Shown: positions 49,019 to 57,717 of the stretch, one piece after another
How positions within the stretch are numbered: position 1 is the first letter of the stretch
How the letters are laid out: each line of letters begins with the position of its first letter
Assembly: GCF_001982605.1 (NCBI RefSeq)
Contig: NZ_MLCN01000023.1
Location: forward strand, 62,001-126,000
DNA length: 64,000 bases
Direction of reading: 5' to 3'
DNA from: Alkanindiges hydrocarboniclasticus
Lineage (GTDB): Bacteria > Pseudomonadota > Gammaproteobacteria > Pseudomonadales > Moraxellaceae
Made by a program: the position numbers and the translations under genes
Notes under the pieces: generated by a model
Seen by the model: only the letters and a program-made list of their open reading frames with translations
What the model was told of the DNA's origin: nothing
The model's database searches: none

Positions 49019-49267
49019 ATGACCCAATTAATTCATGCACGAATGACTGCAAGCATTACTGAGTTGAAGAAAAGCCCAATGGATACAGTGTTAGCAGGTC
49101 AGGGTGAGCCGATAGCAATATTAAATCGTAATACGCCTGCATTTTACTGTGTGCCTGCTGATCTATATGAGCAAATGATTGAGCAGCTTGAAGATTTAGA
49201 ATTAAACACAATTGCAGACGCTCGTGCGAATCAAAAACGCATTCGAGTGAACATTGATGACTTATAA
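49019..49267 (+). CDS. StbD/Phd-type antitoxin
   Basis: 82-aa antitoxin of the Phd/YefM superfamily, StbD-like. It has A-S-I-T-E-L-K-K-S-P-M (about residues 11-21), G-E-P-I-A-I-L-N-R-N-T-P-A-F-Y (29-43) and an acidic C-terminus ending in I-D-D-L. It overlaps the toxin gene by 11 bp. Confidence 0.85.
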   Translation: MTQLIHARMTASITELKKSPMDTVLAGQGEPIAILNRNTPAFYCVPADLYEQMIEQLEDLELNTIADARANQKRIRVNIDDL

Positions 49268-49541
49268 TTTAGAGTTTTTAGAAGAAGCAAAGAAAGAATG
49301 GGAAAAGTTAAATCCCACCATCAGGCAACAGTTAAAAAAGAAGCTGGGACAGATTCTTGAAAATCCAAGAATTTCTAAGAATCAGCTTTCTGGATCAACT
49401 AACCGATATAAAATTAAGTTACGTAGTATTGGTTATCGTTTGGTTTATGAGGTGATAGATCAGGAAGTAGTTGTTTTGGTGGTTGCAGTTGGTAGACGTG
49501 AGAATAATCAGGTCTATAAAGCTGCTGATAATCGGCAATAA
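49257..49541 (+). CDS. RelE/StbE-type toxin
   Basis: 94-aa RelE-superfamily toxin, StbE-like: M-T-Y-N-L-E-F-L-E-E-A-K-K-E-W at the start, then the central R-Y-K-I-K-L-R-S-I-G-Y-R-L-V-Y, and V-V-A-V-G-R-R-E-N-N at the end. These carry the basic residues of ribosome-dependent mRNA interferases. The frame allows a TTG at 49254, but ATG 49257 is preferred. All parts look intact, so this is likely the functional TA pair of the island along with vapBC. Confidence 0.86.
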   Translation: MTYNLEFLEEAKKEWEKLNPTIRQQLKKKLGQILENPRISKNQLSGSTNRYKIKLRSIGYRLVYEVIDQEVVVLVVAVGRRENNQVYKAADNRQ

Positions 49542-49584
49542 ACACAATGACCCTAGCTAAAAATTAAGCTAGAGCCATTTTTTA

Positions 49585-52545
49585 TTACAACGCCGCTAAC
49601 TGCTCTTTCTGCGCATTTAGTTTCTGCAATTGATCCGCCAAATCAGCCAACACCACTTTTTCTGCGTCTACCACATGGGCAGGCGCTTTAGCCAAAAAGC
49701 CTTGATTGGACAACTTGCCATTGAGTACATCAAACTGCTTTTGCAGCTTCTCAATTTTCTTAGTGAGGCGGCCAATTTCAGCTTGCGGATCAATCAAACC
49801 TTTCATCGGTACAAAAATGGAAACCTGACCCACTACACTACTGGACGACAGCGGCGGTTCCTGATCATTGGACAGGAATTCAATACTTTCCACTTTGGAT
49901 AGCGCTTTGAACAGCGGCTCAATGCGGCCCAGTTGCTCACGCTCCTTATCGCTCACGTTTTTCAGCAATATAGGTAGCAAGCGCGCGTTACCCAAGCCCA
50001 TTTCACCACGAATATTCCGCACCGCACCAATTAGACCCTGTAGCCAGGTCATATCGGCTTCGGCTTGCTCGTTGATTTTGGCTTGTTCGGCTTGTGGGAA
50101 GGGTGCCAGCATAATCGTAGCGTCATCGTGATCAACAGCTTTTTTACCAATCATCGGCGCAACGGTTTGCCAGATTTCTTCAGTCAAAAATGGCATCAGC
50201 GGATGCAGCAAACGCAAGCTGCTTTCCAGCGTAGCCAGCAACACACGACGCACTTCGGCCTTGCGCTCCTCACTTACCTCATCACTATTTAATACCGGCT
50301 TGGTCAGTTCCACATACCAGTCGCAATATTCATTCCACACAAAGTCGTACATGGTTTGTGCCACCATGTCCAGACGATAATCTGCAAAGGCTTTATGCAC
50401 GGCCGCTTCGGCTTTTTGCAGGCGGCTGACAATCCATTGTTCCGGTAGTTCCCACAGGTCAGTGCGTGGCGCTTGGCCAACTGTTTTACCTTCCACATTC
50501 ATTAATACAAAGCGGGTGGCGTTCCAGATCTTGTTGCAGAAGTTACGGTAGCCTTCCACACGTTTTAAGTCAAACTTGATGTCACGTCCGGTGTTGGCCA
50601 GCGCACAGAAGGTAAAACGCAGCGCATCGGTGCCATAGGCATTAATGCCATCCGGGAATTCCTTGCGGGTGGCTTTTTCAATCTTGGCGGCATCCTTGGG
50701 ATTCATCAGGCCGGTGGTGCGCTTGGCAATCAGGGTTTCCAGATCAATACCATCCACAAGGTCTAGCGGATCAAGCACGTTGCCTTTGGACTTGGACATT
50801 TTCTGGCCTTCGCCATCACGCACCAGACCATGTACGTATACTGTTTTAAACGGCACTTGTGGTTTACCGTTTTCATCTTTGACAAAATGCAGCGTCATCA
50901 TGATCATCCGGGCTACCCAGAAGAAAATAATGTCAAAACCAGTGACCAGCACATCGGTAGAATGGAACGTTTTTAAGAAATAATTTTCCGCATCCTTGGC
51001 GGCATCACCTGTCCAGTCCAGCGTTGAGAACGTCCACAGGGCAGAGGAGAACCAGGTATCCAGTACATCTTCATCCTGATTCAGGCTGATATCGCTACCC
51101 AGATTGTATTTCTGGCGCACCTCATCTTCACTGCGACCCACATAAACCGAACCATCCTGCGCGTACCATGCCGGAATGCGATGTCCCCACCATAACTGGC
51201 GGCTAATACACCAGTCCTGAATGTTGTTCATCCATGCCATATACATGTTGCTGTATTGCTCAGGCACAAACTTGATATCGCCATTTTTAACAGCTTCAAT
51301 GGCAGGCTCGGCCAGCGGGGCAATTTTCACGTACCACTGGTCGGTCAGCAGCGGTTCAACAATCACACCGGAACGATCACCGCGCGGTGCTTTAAGGGTG
51401 TATAGCTCAATTTTTTCCAGCCAGCCCTCAGATTCGGCCTGTGCTACCAGCTTCTTACGTGCTGCAAAGCGTTCCACACCGGCATATTCGCTTGGTGCTG
51501 CAAGAGTTTGGGTAATTGGCTGGCCCGCTTTTTCAATCCACTCAAACTCAGCCTGAATTTCTGCATTCTTATTAAAGATATTAATTAAAGGCAGGTTATG
51601 GCGCTTGCCCAGCTCATAGTCGTTAAAGTCATGCGCCGGGGTAATTTTTACGCAGCCCGTGCCAAAGTCTTTTTCAACATAGTCATCGCCAACAATGGGC
51701 ACCAGACGGCCAGTAATCGGCAGGCGGATATTTTGTCCAATCAGGTGCTTGTAGCGTTCGTCCTCTGGATGCACGGCAACCGCAGTATCACCCAGCAGGG
51801 TTTCAGGACGCGTGGTGGCTACCACCAGATAATTATCACCATTACTGGTGGCAGTGCTGTCATTTTCAAAGAAATATTTAAAGTGCCACAGCGAACCTTG
51901 TTCTTCGTTATTTTCAACTTCAAGGTCAGACAAGGCAGTGTGCAGTTTCGGGTCCCAGTTGACCAGACGCTTGCCACGGTAAATCAGCCCTTCCTCATGC
52001 AGGCGTACAAACACTTCTTTTACTGCATTGGACAAGCCTTCGTCCATGGTAAAGCGTTCACGTGACCAGTCTACCGAAGAACCCAGACGGCGGATTTGCT
52101 GAGTAATGGTGCCACCGGATTTTTCTTTCCATTCCCAGACTTTCTTAATAAAGTCTTCACGGCCTAAGTCATGACGGCTGATGTTTTGTGCCGCCAGTTG
52201 GCGCTCTACCACCATTTGCGTGGCAATCCCGGCATGGTCGGTTCCCGGTTGCCACAGTGTGTTGTCACCCAGCATGCGGTGATAGCGGATCATGGCATCC
52301 ATAATGGCATTGTTAAAGCCATGACCCATGTGCAGGCTGCCAGTCACATTGGGCGGTGGAATCATGATGGTAAATGGCTTGGCACCACCTTGCGGCTTAA
52401 AATAGCCTTGTTTTTCCCAGACTTCATACCAGTGTGCTTCAATGGCAGCCGGATCATAGGTGGTAGAAATGTTTTGCTGGCTCTCTGTCTGATTGCCTGT
52501 AGCTGCGCTGTTATCTGCTGCGCTGTTGTCAACTGTAGTGGTCAT
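49585..52545 (-). CDS. valS: Valyl-tRNA synthetase
   Basis: Class I aminoacyl-tRNA synthetase charging tRNA-Val, 986 aa. The HIGH motif reads H-M-G-H (about residues 72-75) in [13 protein letters not shown]. The KMSKS loop is exact near 583 ([10 protein letters not shown]). An editing domain, anticodon-binding domain and C-terminal coiled coil (about 915-980) are present. The start at ATG 52545 leaves a 25-residue Asn/Ser/Ala-rich extension before the conserved T-T-Y-D-P-A-A-I-E. Upstream in-frame codons to 52605 lack a good start. Confidence 0.95.
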   Translation of the reverse strand: MTTTVDNSAADNSAATGNQTESQQNISTTYDPAAIEAHWYEVWEKQGYFKPQGGAKPFTIMIPPPNVTGSLHMGHGFNNAIMDAMIRYHRMLGDNTLWQPGTDHAGIATQMVVERQLAAQNISRHDLGREDFIKKVWEWKEKSGGTITQQIRRLGSSVDWSRERFTMDEGLSNAVKEVFVRLHEEGLIYRGKRLVNWDPKLHTALSDLEVENNEEQGSLWHFKYFFENDSTATSNGDNYLVVATTRPETLLGDTAVAVHPEDERYKHLIGQNIRLPITGRLVPIVGDDYVEKDFGTGCVKITPAHDFNDYELGKRHNLPLINIFNKNAEIQAEFEWIEKAGQPITQTLAAPSEYAGVERFAARKKLVAQAESEGWLEKIELYTLKAPRGDRSGVIVEPLLTDQWYVKIAPLAEPAIEAVKNGDIKFVPEQYSNMYMAWMNNIQDWCISRQLWWGHRIPAWYAQDGSVYVGRSEDEVRQKYNLGSDISLNQDEDVLDTWFSSALWTFSTLDWTGDAAKDAENYFLKTFHSTDVLVTGFDIIFFWVARMIMMTLHFVKDENGKPQVPFKTVYVHGLVRDGEGQKMSKSKGNVLDPLDLVDGIDLETLIAKRTTGLMNPKDAAKIEKATRKEFPDGINAYGTDALRFTFCALANTGRDIKFDLKRVEGYRNFCNKIWNATRFVLMNVEGKTVGQAPRTDLWELPEQWIVSRLQKAEAAVHKAFADYRLDMVAQTMYDFVWNEYCDWYVELTKPVLNSDEVSEERKAEVRRVLLATLESSLRLLHPLMPFLTEEIWQTVAPMIGKKAVDHDDATIMLAPFPQAEQAKINEQAEADMTWLQGLIGAVRNIRGEMGLGNARLLPILLKNVSDKEREQLGRIEPLFKALSKVESIEFLSNDQEPPLSSSSVVGQVSIFVPMKGLIDPQAEIGRLTKKIEKLQKQFDVLNGKLSNQGFLAKAPAHVVDAEKVVLADLADQLQKLNAQKEQLAAL

Positions 52546-52710
52546 CGACAAAAATCCGAAAATCGTTTGAAAAAAATTGCAACTATTGTAGCGGATTTTG
52601 TGCACTTTTTGCGATTAAACGTAGTGGAACCTGTTTAGTCATCGTATTGATCTTTACAAGGTATTGATCTTTTGTCATAACCATAGCCAGGTGATCGGGG
52701 AAATCTATCA

Positions 52711-53514
52711 ATGAATACAGATAATCTGAGCGGTCAGGTCATTTGGATTACCGGTGCGTCCAGCGGCATTGGCGAGGCACTGGCCAGGCAGTTTGCAAAA
52801 CTGGGTGCGCAGGTGGTGCTTAGTGCCCGGCATGAGGAAGAACTCAAGCGGGTGGCACGCCAGTTGACACATCCTGAGCAGCACATGATTTTGCCGCTGG
52901 ATGTCACTGATTATGCGTCGCTGACCGCTGCGTATGGCGAAGTGATCCAGAAAAAAGGCCGACTGGACTGCCTGATTAATAATGCAGGGGTCAGCCAGCG
53001 TGCGCTGATCTGCGATACGCTGGATCATACCGATCGCCAGATTATGGAAATTGATTATTTTGCGCCGGTTGCCTTAACCCGTGTGGTACTGCCGAGCATG
53101 CTCAAACAAGGTGCAGGGCATGTGGTGTTTATTTCCAGCGTGGCGGGCTTGCTGGGAACCCAGTATCGGGCCAGTTATGCAGCGGCCAAGGGTGCCATTC
53201 ATTTGTGGGCCAATAGCTTGCGCGCTGAACTGGCGGATCAGGGCTTGCGGGTGTCAGTGATTTTTCCCGGTTTTGTCAAAACCAATGTGTCTGTGGCTGC
53301 CTTAAAGGGCAATGGTGAACAGTTGGGTAGCATGGATGATGCACAAGCCAATGCCATGAGTAGTGATGAGTTTGCCGAGCAAGCGGTACAGGCGCTTTTG
53401 GCAGGCCGCGAATACATTGTGATTGGTGGTTTAAAGGAAAAAGTGGGCGTGTGGCTGTCACGGCTGTACCCACCACTCATGTATCGCATTATTCGGAAAA
53501 GCAAGGTGCGTTAA
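52711..53514 (+). CDS. Short-chain dehydrogenase/reductase
   Basis: 267-aa classical SDR. Cofactor motif T-G-A-S-S-G-I-G (residues 14-21), N-N-A-G (90-93), and catalytic Ser142/143, Tyr156 and Lys160 in Y-A-A-A-K. Arg40 after the second strand favours NADP(H). The C-terminal extension (about 235-267) with a hydrophobic patch is like DHRS7-type membrane-associated members. Substrate unknown. Divergent from valS. Confidence 0.85.
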   Translation: MNTDNLSGQVIWITGASSGIGEALARQFAKLGAQVVLSARHEEELKRVARQLTHPEQHMILPLDVTDYASLTAAYGEVIQKKGRLDCLINNAGVSQRALICDTLDHTDRQIMEIDYFAPVALTRVVLPSMLKQGAGHVVFISSVAGLLGTQYRASYAAAKGAIHLWANSLRAELADQGLRVSVIFPGFVKTNVSVAALKGNGEQLGSMDDAQANAMSSDEFAEQAVQALLAGREYIVIGGLKEKVGVWLSRLYPPLMYRIIRKSKVR

Positions 53515-53643
53515 ATAGTCTTCTGGAGAAATCCCTTTTGGTTTTGCAAGAAAGCTCATGAATTGACGTTAAGGATAGGTCAACTGCAATACGTTTAGTT
53601 TAGGGAATACAACACAACATTTAAAAAACAGGATGCACTTTAT

Positions 53644-54399
53644 ATGGAAACCCAGTACGCCGTTGCCTTACCGCTAAATGATGTAATCCGGCAGGAGCTG
53701 GAACAGTTGCATACCTCATCGGTTGCGCATGACAGTTCAATTGCTGAAAAGGCTGGCAAACTGATGAGTGAAGCGACTTGCCACATTATTGATTATATTT
53801 TTACCGACATGGTGCAGCAGTTTGCCAATGTCAAGGAAATGGCTGAGGAGAAAATTGCCAGTTTTAAGGAGTCACTCAGCCATATAGAAGAAATCAAAGG
53901 CATTATTCGCAAGTACTTTGGCTGGGCAGTCAGCTGGTTTGATGCCAAGCGCTTAAAGCCGGTGATTGCGCATTATCACCAACTGATTAATGAGTGCTCC
54001 ATTAATAGTGCTGCCATTCCCTGTCTGATTTATGCCATACCCGACATGCTGGCGCAAAAAGCCCTTGATGCCTTGAATGATCTAAAAGACTTAAAAGCGG
54101 ATAATGCATTGCACGCCATCGAATGCCTGATCGAAATTATTGATGTGGGCGTCACCAAGCTATTAAAAGAACCCAAGGAACTGCTGAAGTTTAACTTTAT
54201 TGCCAATAAAACCCTGGATGGCGTCATGAACATGACCACGGCTTTATCCTATAAAAGCCTGCGCAAGCTGGGCAACGCCATGGACCCGGCATTGTTTCAA
54301 ACTGCCTCAGGCCACTTGCAGCAGTTTATTATTCCGCATCCGCTTAGCTGGCATGAAGCTGTCGGTACAGGCCCGGCGTTACACCCGTCCATTTCTTGA
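53644..54399 (+). CDS. Unknown helical protein, 251 aa
   Basis: A soluble, almost wholly helical protein with several amphipathic Leu/Ile/Lys/Glu helices and no signal peptide. I recognise no family. Its last 18 codons lie antisense over the conserved end of the AraC-type regulator gene (56-bp convergent overlap). The terminal residues after P-L-S-W-H-E may therefore be an extension gained when an earlier stop was lost. Confidence 0.6.
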   Translation: METQYAVALPLNDVIRQELEQLHTSSVAHDSSIAEKAGKLMSEATCHIIDYIFTDMVQQFANVKEMAEEKIASFKESLSHIEEIKGIIRKYFGWAVSWFDAKRLKPVIAHYHQLINECSINSAAIPCLIYAIPDMLAQKALDALNDLKDLKADNALHAIECLIEIIDVGVTKLLKEPKELLKFNFIANKTLDGVMNMTTALSYKSLRKLGNAMDPALFQTASGHLQQFIIPHPLSWHEAVGTGPALHPSIS

Positions 54400-55351
54400 A
54401 GGCGCGGTGAAAGGTACTGGTTTCACTAAAACCCACCTGTTGTGCCACATCTTCGAGGGATAGTTCCGGCTTGAGCAGCAAGTGAATGGCGGTATCCCGG
54501 CGCAGGTTATCCTTGACGCCCTGATAGCTTTTGCCTTCTGCAGCCAGCCTGCGACGCAGCGTTTGCGGTGACAGGTAAAGCATGGAAGCCACTTCATTCA
54601 AGGTGGGCATTTCTTCGCCGATATGACTTTTAAGCACTTCACGAATGCGTGAGGTGAGCGAACTGGCATTTTTAAATTTCACCAGTAACTGCGCAGGGGC
54701 ACTCTTTAAAAATTCATGCAGGCTGGCTTCGGTTTGCCGGATGGGCAAGTCCAGATAATCGGCCGCAAAGGTAATTTCGGTACGGACGGCATCAAACTTG
54801 GTGACCGGTGAAAAAAACAGGGCATCGTATTCATCGGCATGCTTGGGCTGGGGATAGGCAAATTGTACCCGCTCCAGTGGTATACGGCGTTCGATCAGCC
54901 ATGATGCCAAACCATGCCAGATCATCAGCATGCTTTCAGTAATAAAATGATCAGGGTCGCGATTGTGTGGAATATGCGTCACCATGCGGGCTTCGTGGGT
55001 ATCGCGTTCAATACTCACCGCCCAGTCATCACCAAACAGGCGATAAAACTGAGCGCTTAAATCCAGCGCCTTGCCCAGTGTACCGGCATGAATAATCAGC
55101 TGGCACATAATGGAAAACGTGCCGAGCCTACGTGGCTGGCTATCAAATCCCAGGTGTTCATCTTGTGTCACCAGCCACAGGGTCTGGGCCAGACGGGTAT
55201 ACTGGTCTGGGGAAACACGGGCTTTGGGCTGGCCTAGCAATTCCGGCTCAATACCTGCCCGGGACAATAAAGCATTGACATCCAGACCCATCCGGCGAAC
55301 GCCAGTCAGGGCTGCGTTGACAAAGTGAATGCTAATGGTGTCACGGTTCAT
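54344..55351 (-). CDS. AraC-family transcriptional regulator
   Basis: 335-aa regulator. The N-terminal ligand domain (about residues 20-210) is of the Arabinose_bd (OruR/ArgR-like) type. The C-terminal AraC double HTH (about 235-330) has L-N-E-V-A-S-M-L-Y-L-S-P-Q-T-L-R-R-R-L and L-E-D-V-A-Q-Q-V-G-F-S-E-T-S-T-F-H-R-A-F, both typical. AGAGG lies 6 nt before the second of two adjacent ATGs (55354 and 55351). It is divergent from the racemase gene over 290 bp and is a likely regulator of it. Confidence 0.86.
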   Translation of the reverse strand: MNRDTISIHFVNAALTGVRRMGLDVNALLSRAGIEPELLGQPKARVSPDQYTRLAQTLWLVTQDEHLGFDSQPRRLGTFSIMCQLIIHAGTLGKALDLSAQFYRLFGDDWAVSIERDTHEARMVTHIPHNRDPDHFITESMLMIWHGLASWLIERRIPLERVQFAYPQPKHADEYDALFFSPVTKFDAVRTEITFAADYLDLPIRQTEASLHEFLKSAPAQLLVKFKNASSLTSRIREVLKSHIGEEMPTLNEVASMLYLSPQTLRRRLAAEGKSYQGVKDNLRRDTAIHLLLKPELSLEDVAQQVGFSETSTFHRAFKKWTGVTPGLYRQLHAS

Positions 55352-55641
55352 CATCGACCTCTGGAATTCTAAAGCGCTTGAATGTAATACAAGTAAATGT
55401 CGTATAGACCTCAAGGCTGGGTGCACAGACCCAAGCTACAAGAGACTGGTATTACAGCTTTACCATAGCATATCTGGCTGATTAATTTGAGTTCATTTAG
55501 CGACAAAATACGAACTGACAAGTTTGTTCAGCCAAACTGGCAACTATCGTCATTGCTCACAGGTACTGCCACATTCTAGGCTGGCTCATGATTTAAACTG
55601 ACTTTGGCCATCAATGTATTGGCCGCTTAACTGGAAATTCC

Positions 55642-56820
55642 ATGACACAAGATACAACCCAACTTACTGTGCAAACTACTACATCTTCACGTTCAAATAC
55701 ACCGCTGGCTGGCCTTAAGGTACTGGATTTTTCAACCTTGCTGCCGGGGCCATTTGCCACATTGATGCTGGCTGACCTTGGTGCAGAAGTGATTCATGTA
55801 GAATCGCCCACCCGGGTTGATCTGGTGCGTGTGATGCCACCGTATGCCGATGGACAGGCCACTGCCCACGCGTATTTAAACCGCAATAAAAAATCACTGG
55901 CTGTTGACCTGAAAAATCCGGAAAACATTGAAAAAGTAAAAGGTCTGCTGGCTGAGTTTGATATTGTGGTTGAGCAGTTTCGTCCCGGCGTCATGCAGCG
56001 TTTGGGGTTAGGTTATGATGACTTAAAAGCCATTAATCCGCGCCTGATTTACTGTTCCATTACCGGCTATGGCCAAACGGGTTCTTATAAAGATCGCGCA
56101 GGTCATGACATTAACTATATGTCACTGGCAGGAGTTTCCGGGCACAGCGGACGGCAGGACAGTGGCCCGCCAGCCCTGGGTATTCAGGTGGCAGACGTTG
56201 CTGGCGGTTCATTGCATGCAGTGATCGGCGTGTTGGCAGCGGTGATTGAGCGCAACCAGAGCGGGCAGGGTCAGCACATCGATATTTCCATGACAGATTG
56301 TGTATTTACCTTAAACAATATGGCGGCTTCAGCGCAGATTGCAGGTGGCGAAGATCAGGCACCAGAAGCAGCTACCCTAAATGGCGGCAGTTATTACGAT
56401 TACTTTAAAACTTCTGATAACCGCTATATGTCTGTGGGTAGTCTGGAACCACAATTTATGATGGGTTTGAGTGCTGCCTTAAACCTGCCCATTCTGGCGC
56501 AAAAAGGGGCTTCCATGTTTGATGATGACCGTCAGGCAGTGAAGCAGGCCGTTAGTGAAGCCATTGCAGCGCAGCCATTTGCACACTGGCAGCAGGTATT
56601 TGCAGCGCTGGATGTCTGTGTGGAACCTGTTTTAAGCTTAAAAGAAGCTGCGGATTCACAACTGGCTCAGGAGCGTGGCTGGGTAGTCGATGTGCCTTTA
56701 ACGGCAACTCATTCGTCCAGCCAAAAGCAACTGGCTTGCCCCATCAAGTTTTCCCGCAGTGTGGCACGTTATGAATATGCGGGACAGCAACTGGGTGAAA
56801 CTGGCTGGGCTGACTTATAA
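55642..56820 (+). CDS. Alpha-methylacyl-CoA racemase (CaiB/BaiF family)
   Basis: 392-aa family III CoA-transferase fold. The three residues used by Mycobacterium MCR for proton transfer line up: H155 in R-A-G-H-D-I-N-Y, D185 in Q-V-A-D-V-A-G-G and E269 in G-S-L-E-P-Q-F. This favours racemase over CoA transferase, since transferases use an Asp nucleophile in another context. The enzyme epimerises 2-methyl-branched acyl-CoA so that beta-oxidation can proceed, useful for growth on branched alkanes or isoprenoid lipids. The regulator is divergent. Confidence 0.82.
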   Translation: MTQDTTQLTVQTTTSSRSNTPLAGLKVLDFSTLLPGPFATLMLADLGAEVIHVESPTRVDLVRVMPPYADGQATAHAYLNRNKKSLAVDLKNPENIEKVKGLLAEFDIVVEQFRPGVMQRLGLGYDDLKAINPRLIYCSITGYGQTGSYKDRAGHDINYMSLAGVSGHSGRQDSGPPALGIQVADVAGGSLHAVIGVLAAVIERNQSGQGQHIDISMTDCVFTLNNMAASAQIAGGEDQAPEAATLNGGSYYDYFKTSDNRYMSVGSLEPQFMMGLSAALNLPILAQKGASMFDDDRQAVKQAVSEAIAAQPFAHWQQVFAALDVCVEPVLSLKEAADSQLAQERGWVVDVPLTATHSSSQKQLACPIKFSRSVARYEYAGQQLGETGWADL

Positions 56821-56903
56821 GCAGTTTTAATCATTTAATCTGCTTTAAGATGTTGTGGTTTTATAAAGGAAAATAATAAATTTGTTGGTGAATCCCTTGA
56901 GTT

Positions 56904-56925
56904 CCCCCTGCAAAAGGGGGATTTT
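56904..56925 (+). terminator. GC hairpin after the racemase gene
   Basis: CCCCCT / AGGGGG stem with a 5-nt loop, followed by ATTTT. An earlier AATCCC could pair alternatively. Probably the racemase terminator. Confidence 0.65.
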
Positions 56926-56960
56926 ATAGCTAACAAAACGACTTAAAAAAGCACAGTAAC

Positions 56961-57140
56961 GTGGCGACACTCATAGACCAGCTGCAACTCATGGCACGCT
57001 ATAATCAGTGGATGAATAAAACACAGTGGATGAATAAAACAATCTATGCAATTGCCAGTCAGTTAACTAAAGAAATCTTCAAGCTGGATTGCCAGCCATC
57101 CGGCAGGAACTCAGCATATATTGGTAATGCATCGCCTTGA
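56961..57140 (+). pseudogene. DinB-family protein remnant with 18-bp tandem duplication
   Basis: From GTG 56961 the frame reads V-A-T-L-I-D-Q-L-Q-L-M-A-R-Y-N-Q-W-M-N-K and later T-I-Y-A-I-A-S-Q-L-T-K-E. This is the N-terminus of DinB-family (putative metal-dependent) proteins, which typically continue toward G-A-F-F-G-S-I. Here homology stops near 57085 and the frame ends at 57138 in unrelated sequence. Inside it the 18-mer at 57006-57023 is repeated exactly at 57024-57041, duplicating Q-W-M-N-K-T. Only about 40 of some 160-170 codons remain. Confidence 0.65.
57006..57041 (+). repeat. Exact 18-bp tandem duplication
   Basis: CAGTGGATGAATAAAACA occurs twice without a gap, inside the DinB remnant; the reading frame is kept. 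Confidence 0.95.
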
Positions 57141-57341
57141 CAGGTGGCCAGCCTTAAGCCATGTGCTATTTGATCATTTTTAATCATCAAATCCATCATC
57201 GCGGGCAGGTTATCCCATTTACTGGCTATAAATTCAAATCTAGAGTTCAAAAATTAGCAAGCAAATTTAGGGACTTATGCCCAAAAATAGGCAGTGCGAT
57301 ATGTGAGCAAGATTGGAGCTTGGTTAATAAGTGTTAACTTT

Positions 57342-57359
57342 TGTAAGCCATGGCGTACA
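57342..57359 (+). promoter_or_regulatory. GacA-box-like upstream activating sequence
   Basis: TGTAAG-CCATGG-CGTACA matches the GacA box TGTAAG-N6-CTTACA of Pseudomonas rsm promoters at 11 of 12 fixed positions. It lies upstream of the candidate regulatory RNA; a possible -10 element TATAGT follows at 57384-57389. Confidence 0.6.
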
Positions 57360-57389
57360 GCAATTGGGGTTGTGGCGACTATTTATAGT

Positions 57390-57577
57390 TAGGGAAATAC
57401 GCGATGATGTGTTTAGCGAATCAAGGATGATATGGCACGGATTAGCCATAAGGATAGCGCGAACTGAAAGGTTGGCAACAATCGCAAGGCTCGAATGGAT
57501 GTTTCGAGAACAGGATGTACAGCAGGATGCTAAAGAAATGCCCGACCATTCAGGATGAATATAGTCGGGCTTTTTTA
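57390..57577 (+). ncRNA. Candidate CsrA/RsmA-binding small RNA (CsrB/RsmZ type)
   Basis: About 180 nt with eight GGA motifs (GGA starting at 57393, 57425, 57439, 57452, 57497, 57513, 57525 and 57553). Three are in the exact CsrB repeat form CAGGATG. Hairpin 1: TATGGC / GCCATA (57431-57450) with loop ACGGATTA. Hairpin 2: CTCGAA / TTCGAG (57490-57508) with loop TGGATGT. Hairpin 3 is the terminator GCCCGAC / GTCGGGC, topped by ATTC-AGGAT-GAAT. GGA in hairpin loops and in the single-stranded links is the defining feature of RNAs that titrate CsrA/RsmA. A GacA-like box lies upstream. The 5' end is estimated; no Rfam search could be run. A 75-codon frame across it has no ribosome site and looks non-coding. 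Confidence 0.75.
57540..57577 (+). terminator. Terminator of the candidate small RNA
   Basis: A 7-bp GC-rich stem GCCCGAC / GTCGGGC with an inner 4-bp stem and AGGAT loop, then six T residues (57571-57576). It ends the RNA 141 bp before cysI. Confidence 0.9.
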
Positions 57578-57717
57578 TGCCTGTCTGCTATGGATTCACA
57601 GGGCCAAGGGTTTATCAATAAAACCGTTATGAATTATGCAAAAAAAACGTTTTATTGATGAAGCAAACCTAGGTATGCTTCGCACCTAAACTTATACAAT
57701 GAATCTAGCCGTACGCC

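Larger units (their letters stand above)
56821..57717. other. Gene-poor region between the racemase gene and cysI
   Basis: 897 bp. In order it holds the racemase terminator, a DinB-family remnant with a tandem duplication, a stretch (about 57085-57250) whose minus strand has an unrecognised 63-codon frame, a GacA-box-like palindrome, a candidate CsrB/RsmZ-type RNA ending in a terminator, and a 140-bp cysI leader. It looks like a site of past insertion or deletion. Confidence 0.7.

Noticed and set aside
56885-56930. Mobile-element end or REP-like element at the GGGGG/CCCCC hairpin
   Set aside because: Only one copy seen in the window and it fits a terminator for the racemase gene.
57331-57558. 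75-codon plus-strand reading frame between the DinB remnant and cysI
   Set aside because: No ribosome site, no recognisable protein features, and it runs through the hairpins of the candidate small RNA and ends inside its terminator loop.
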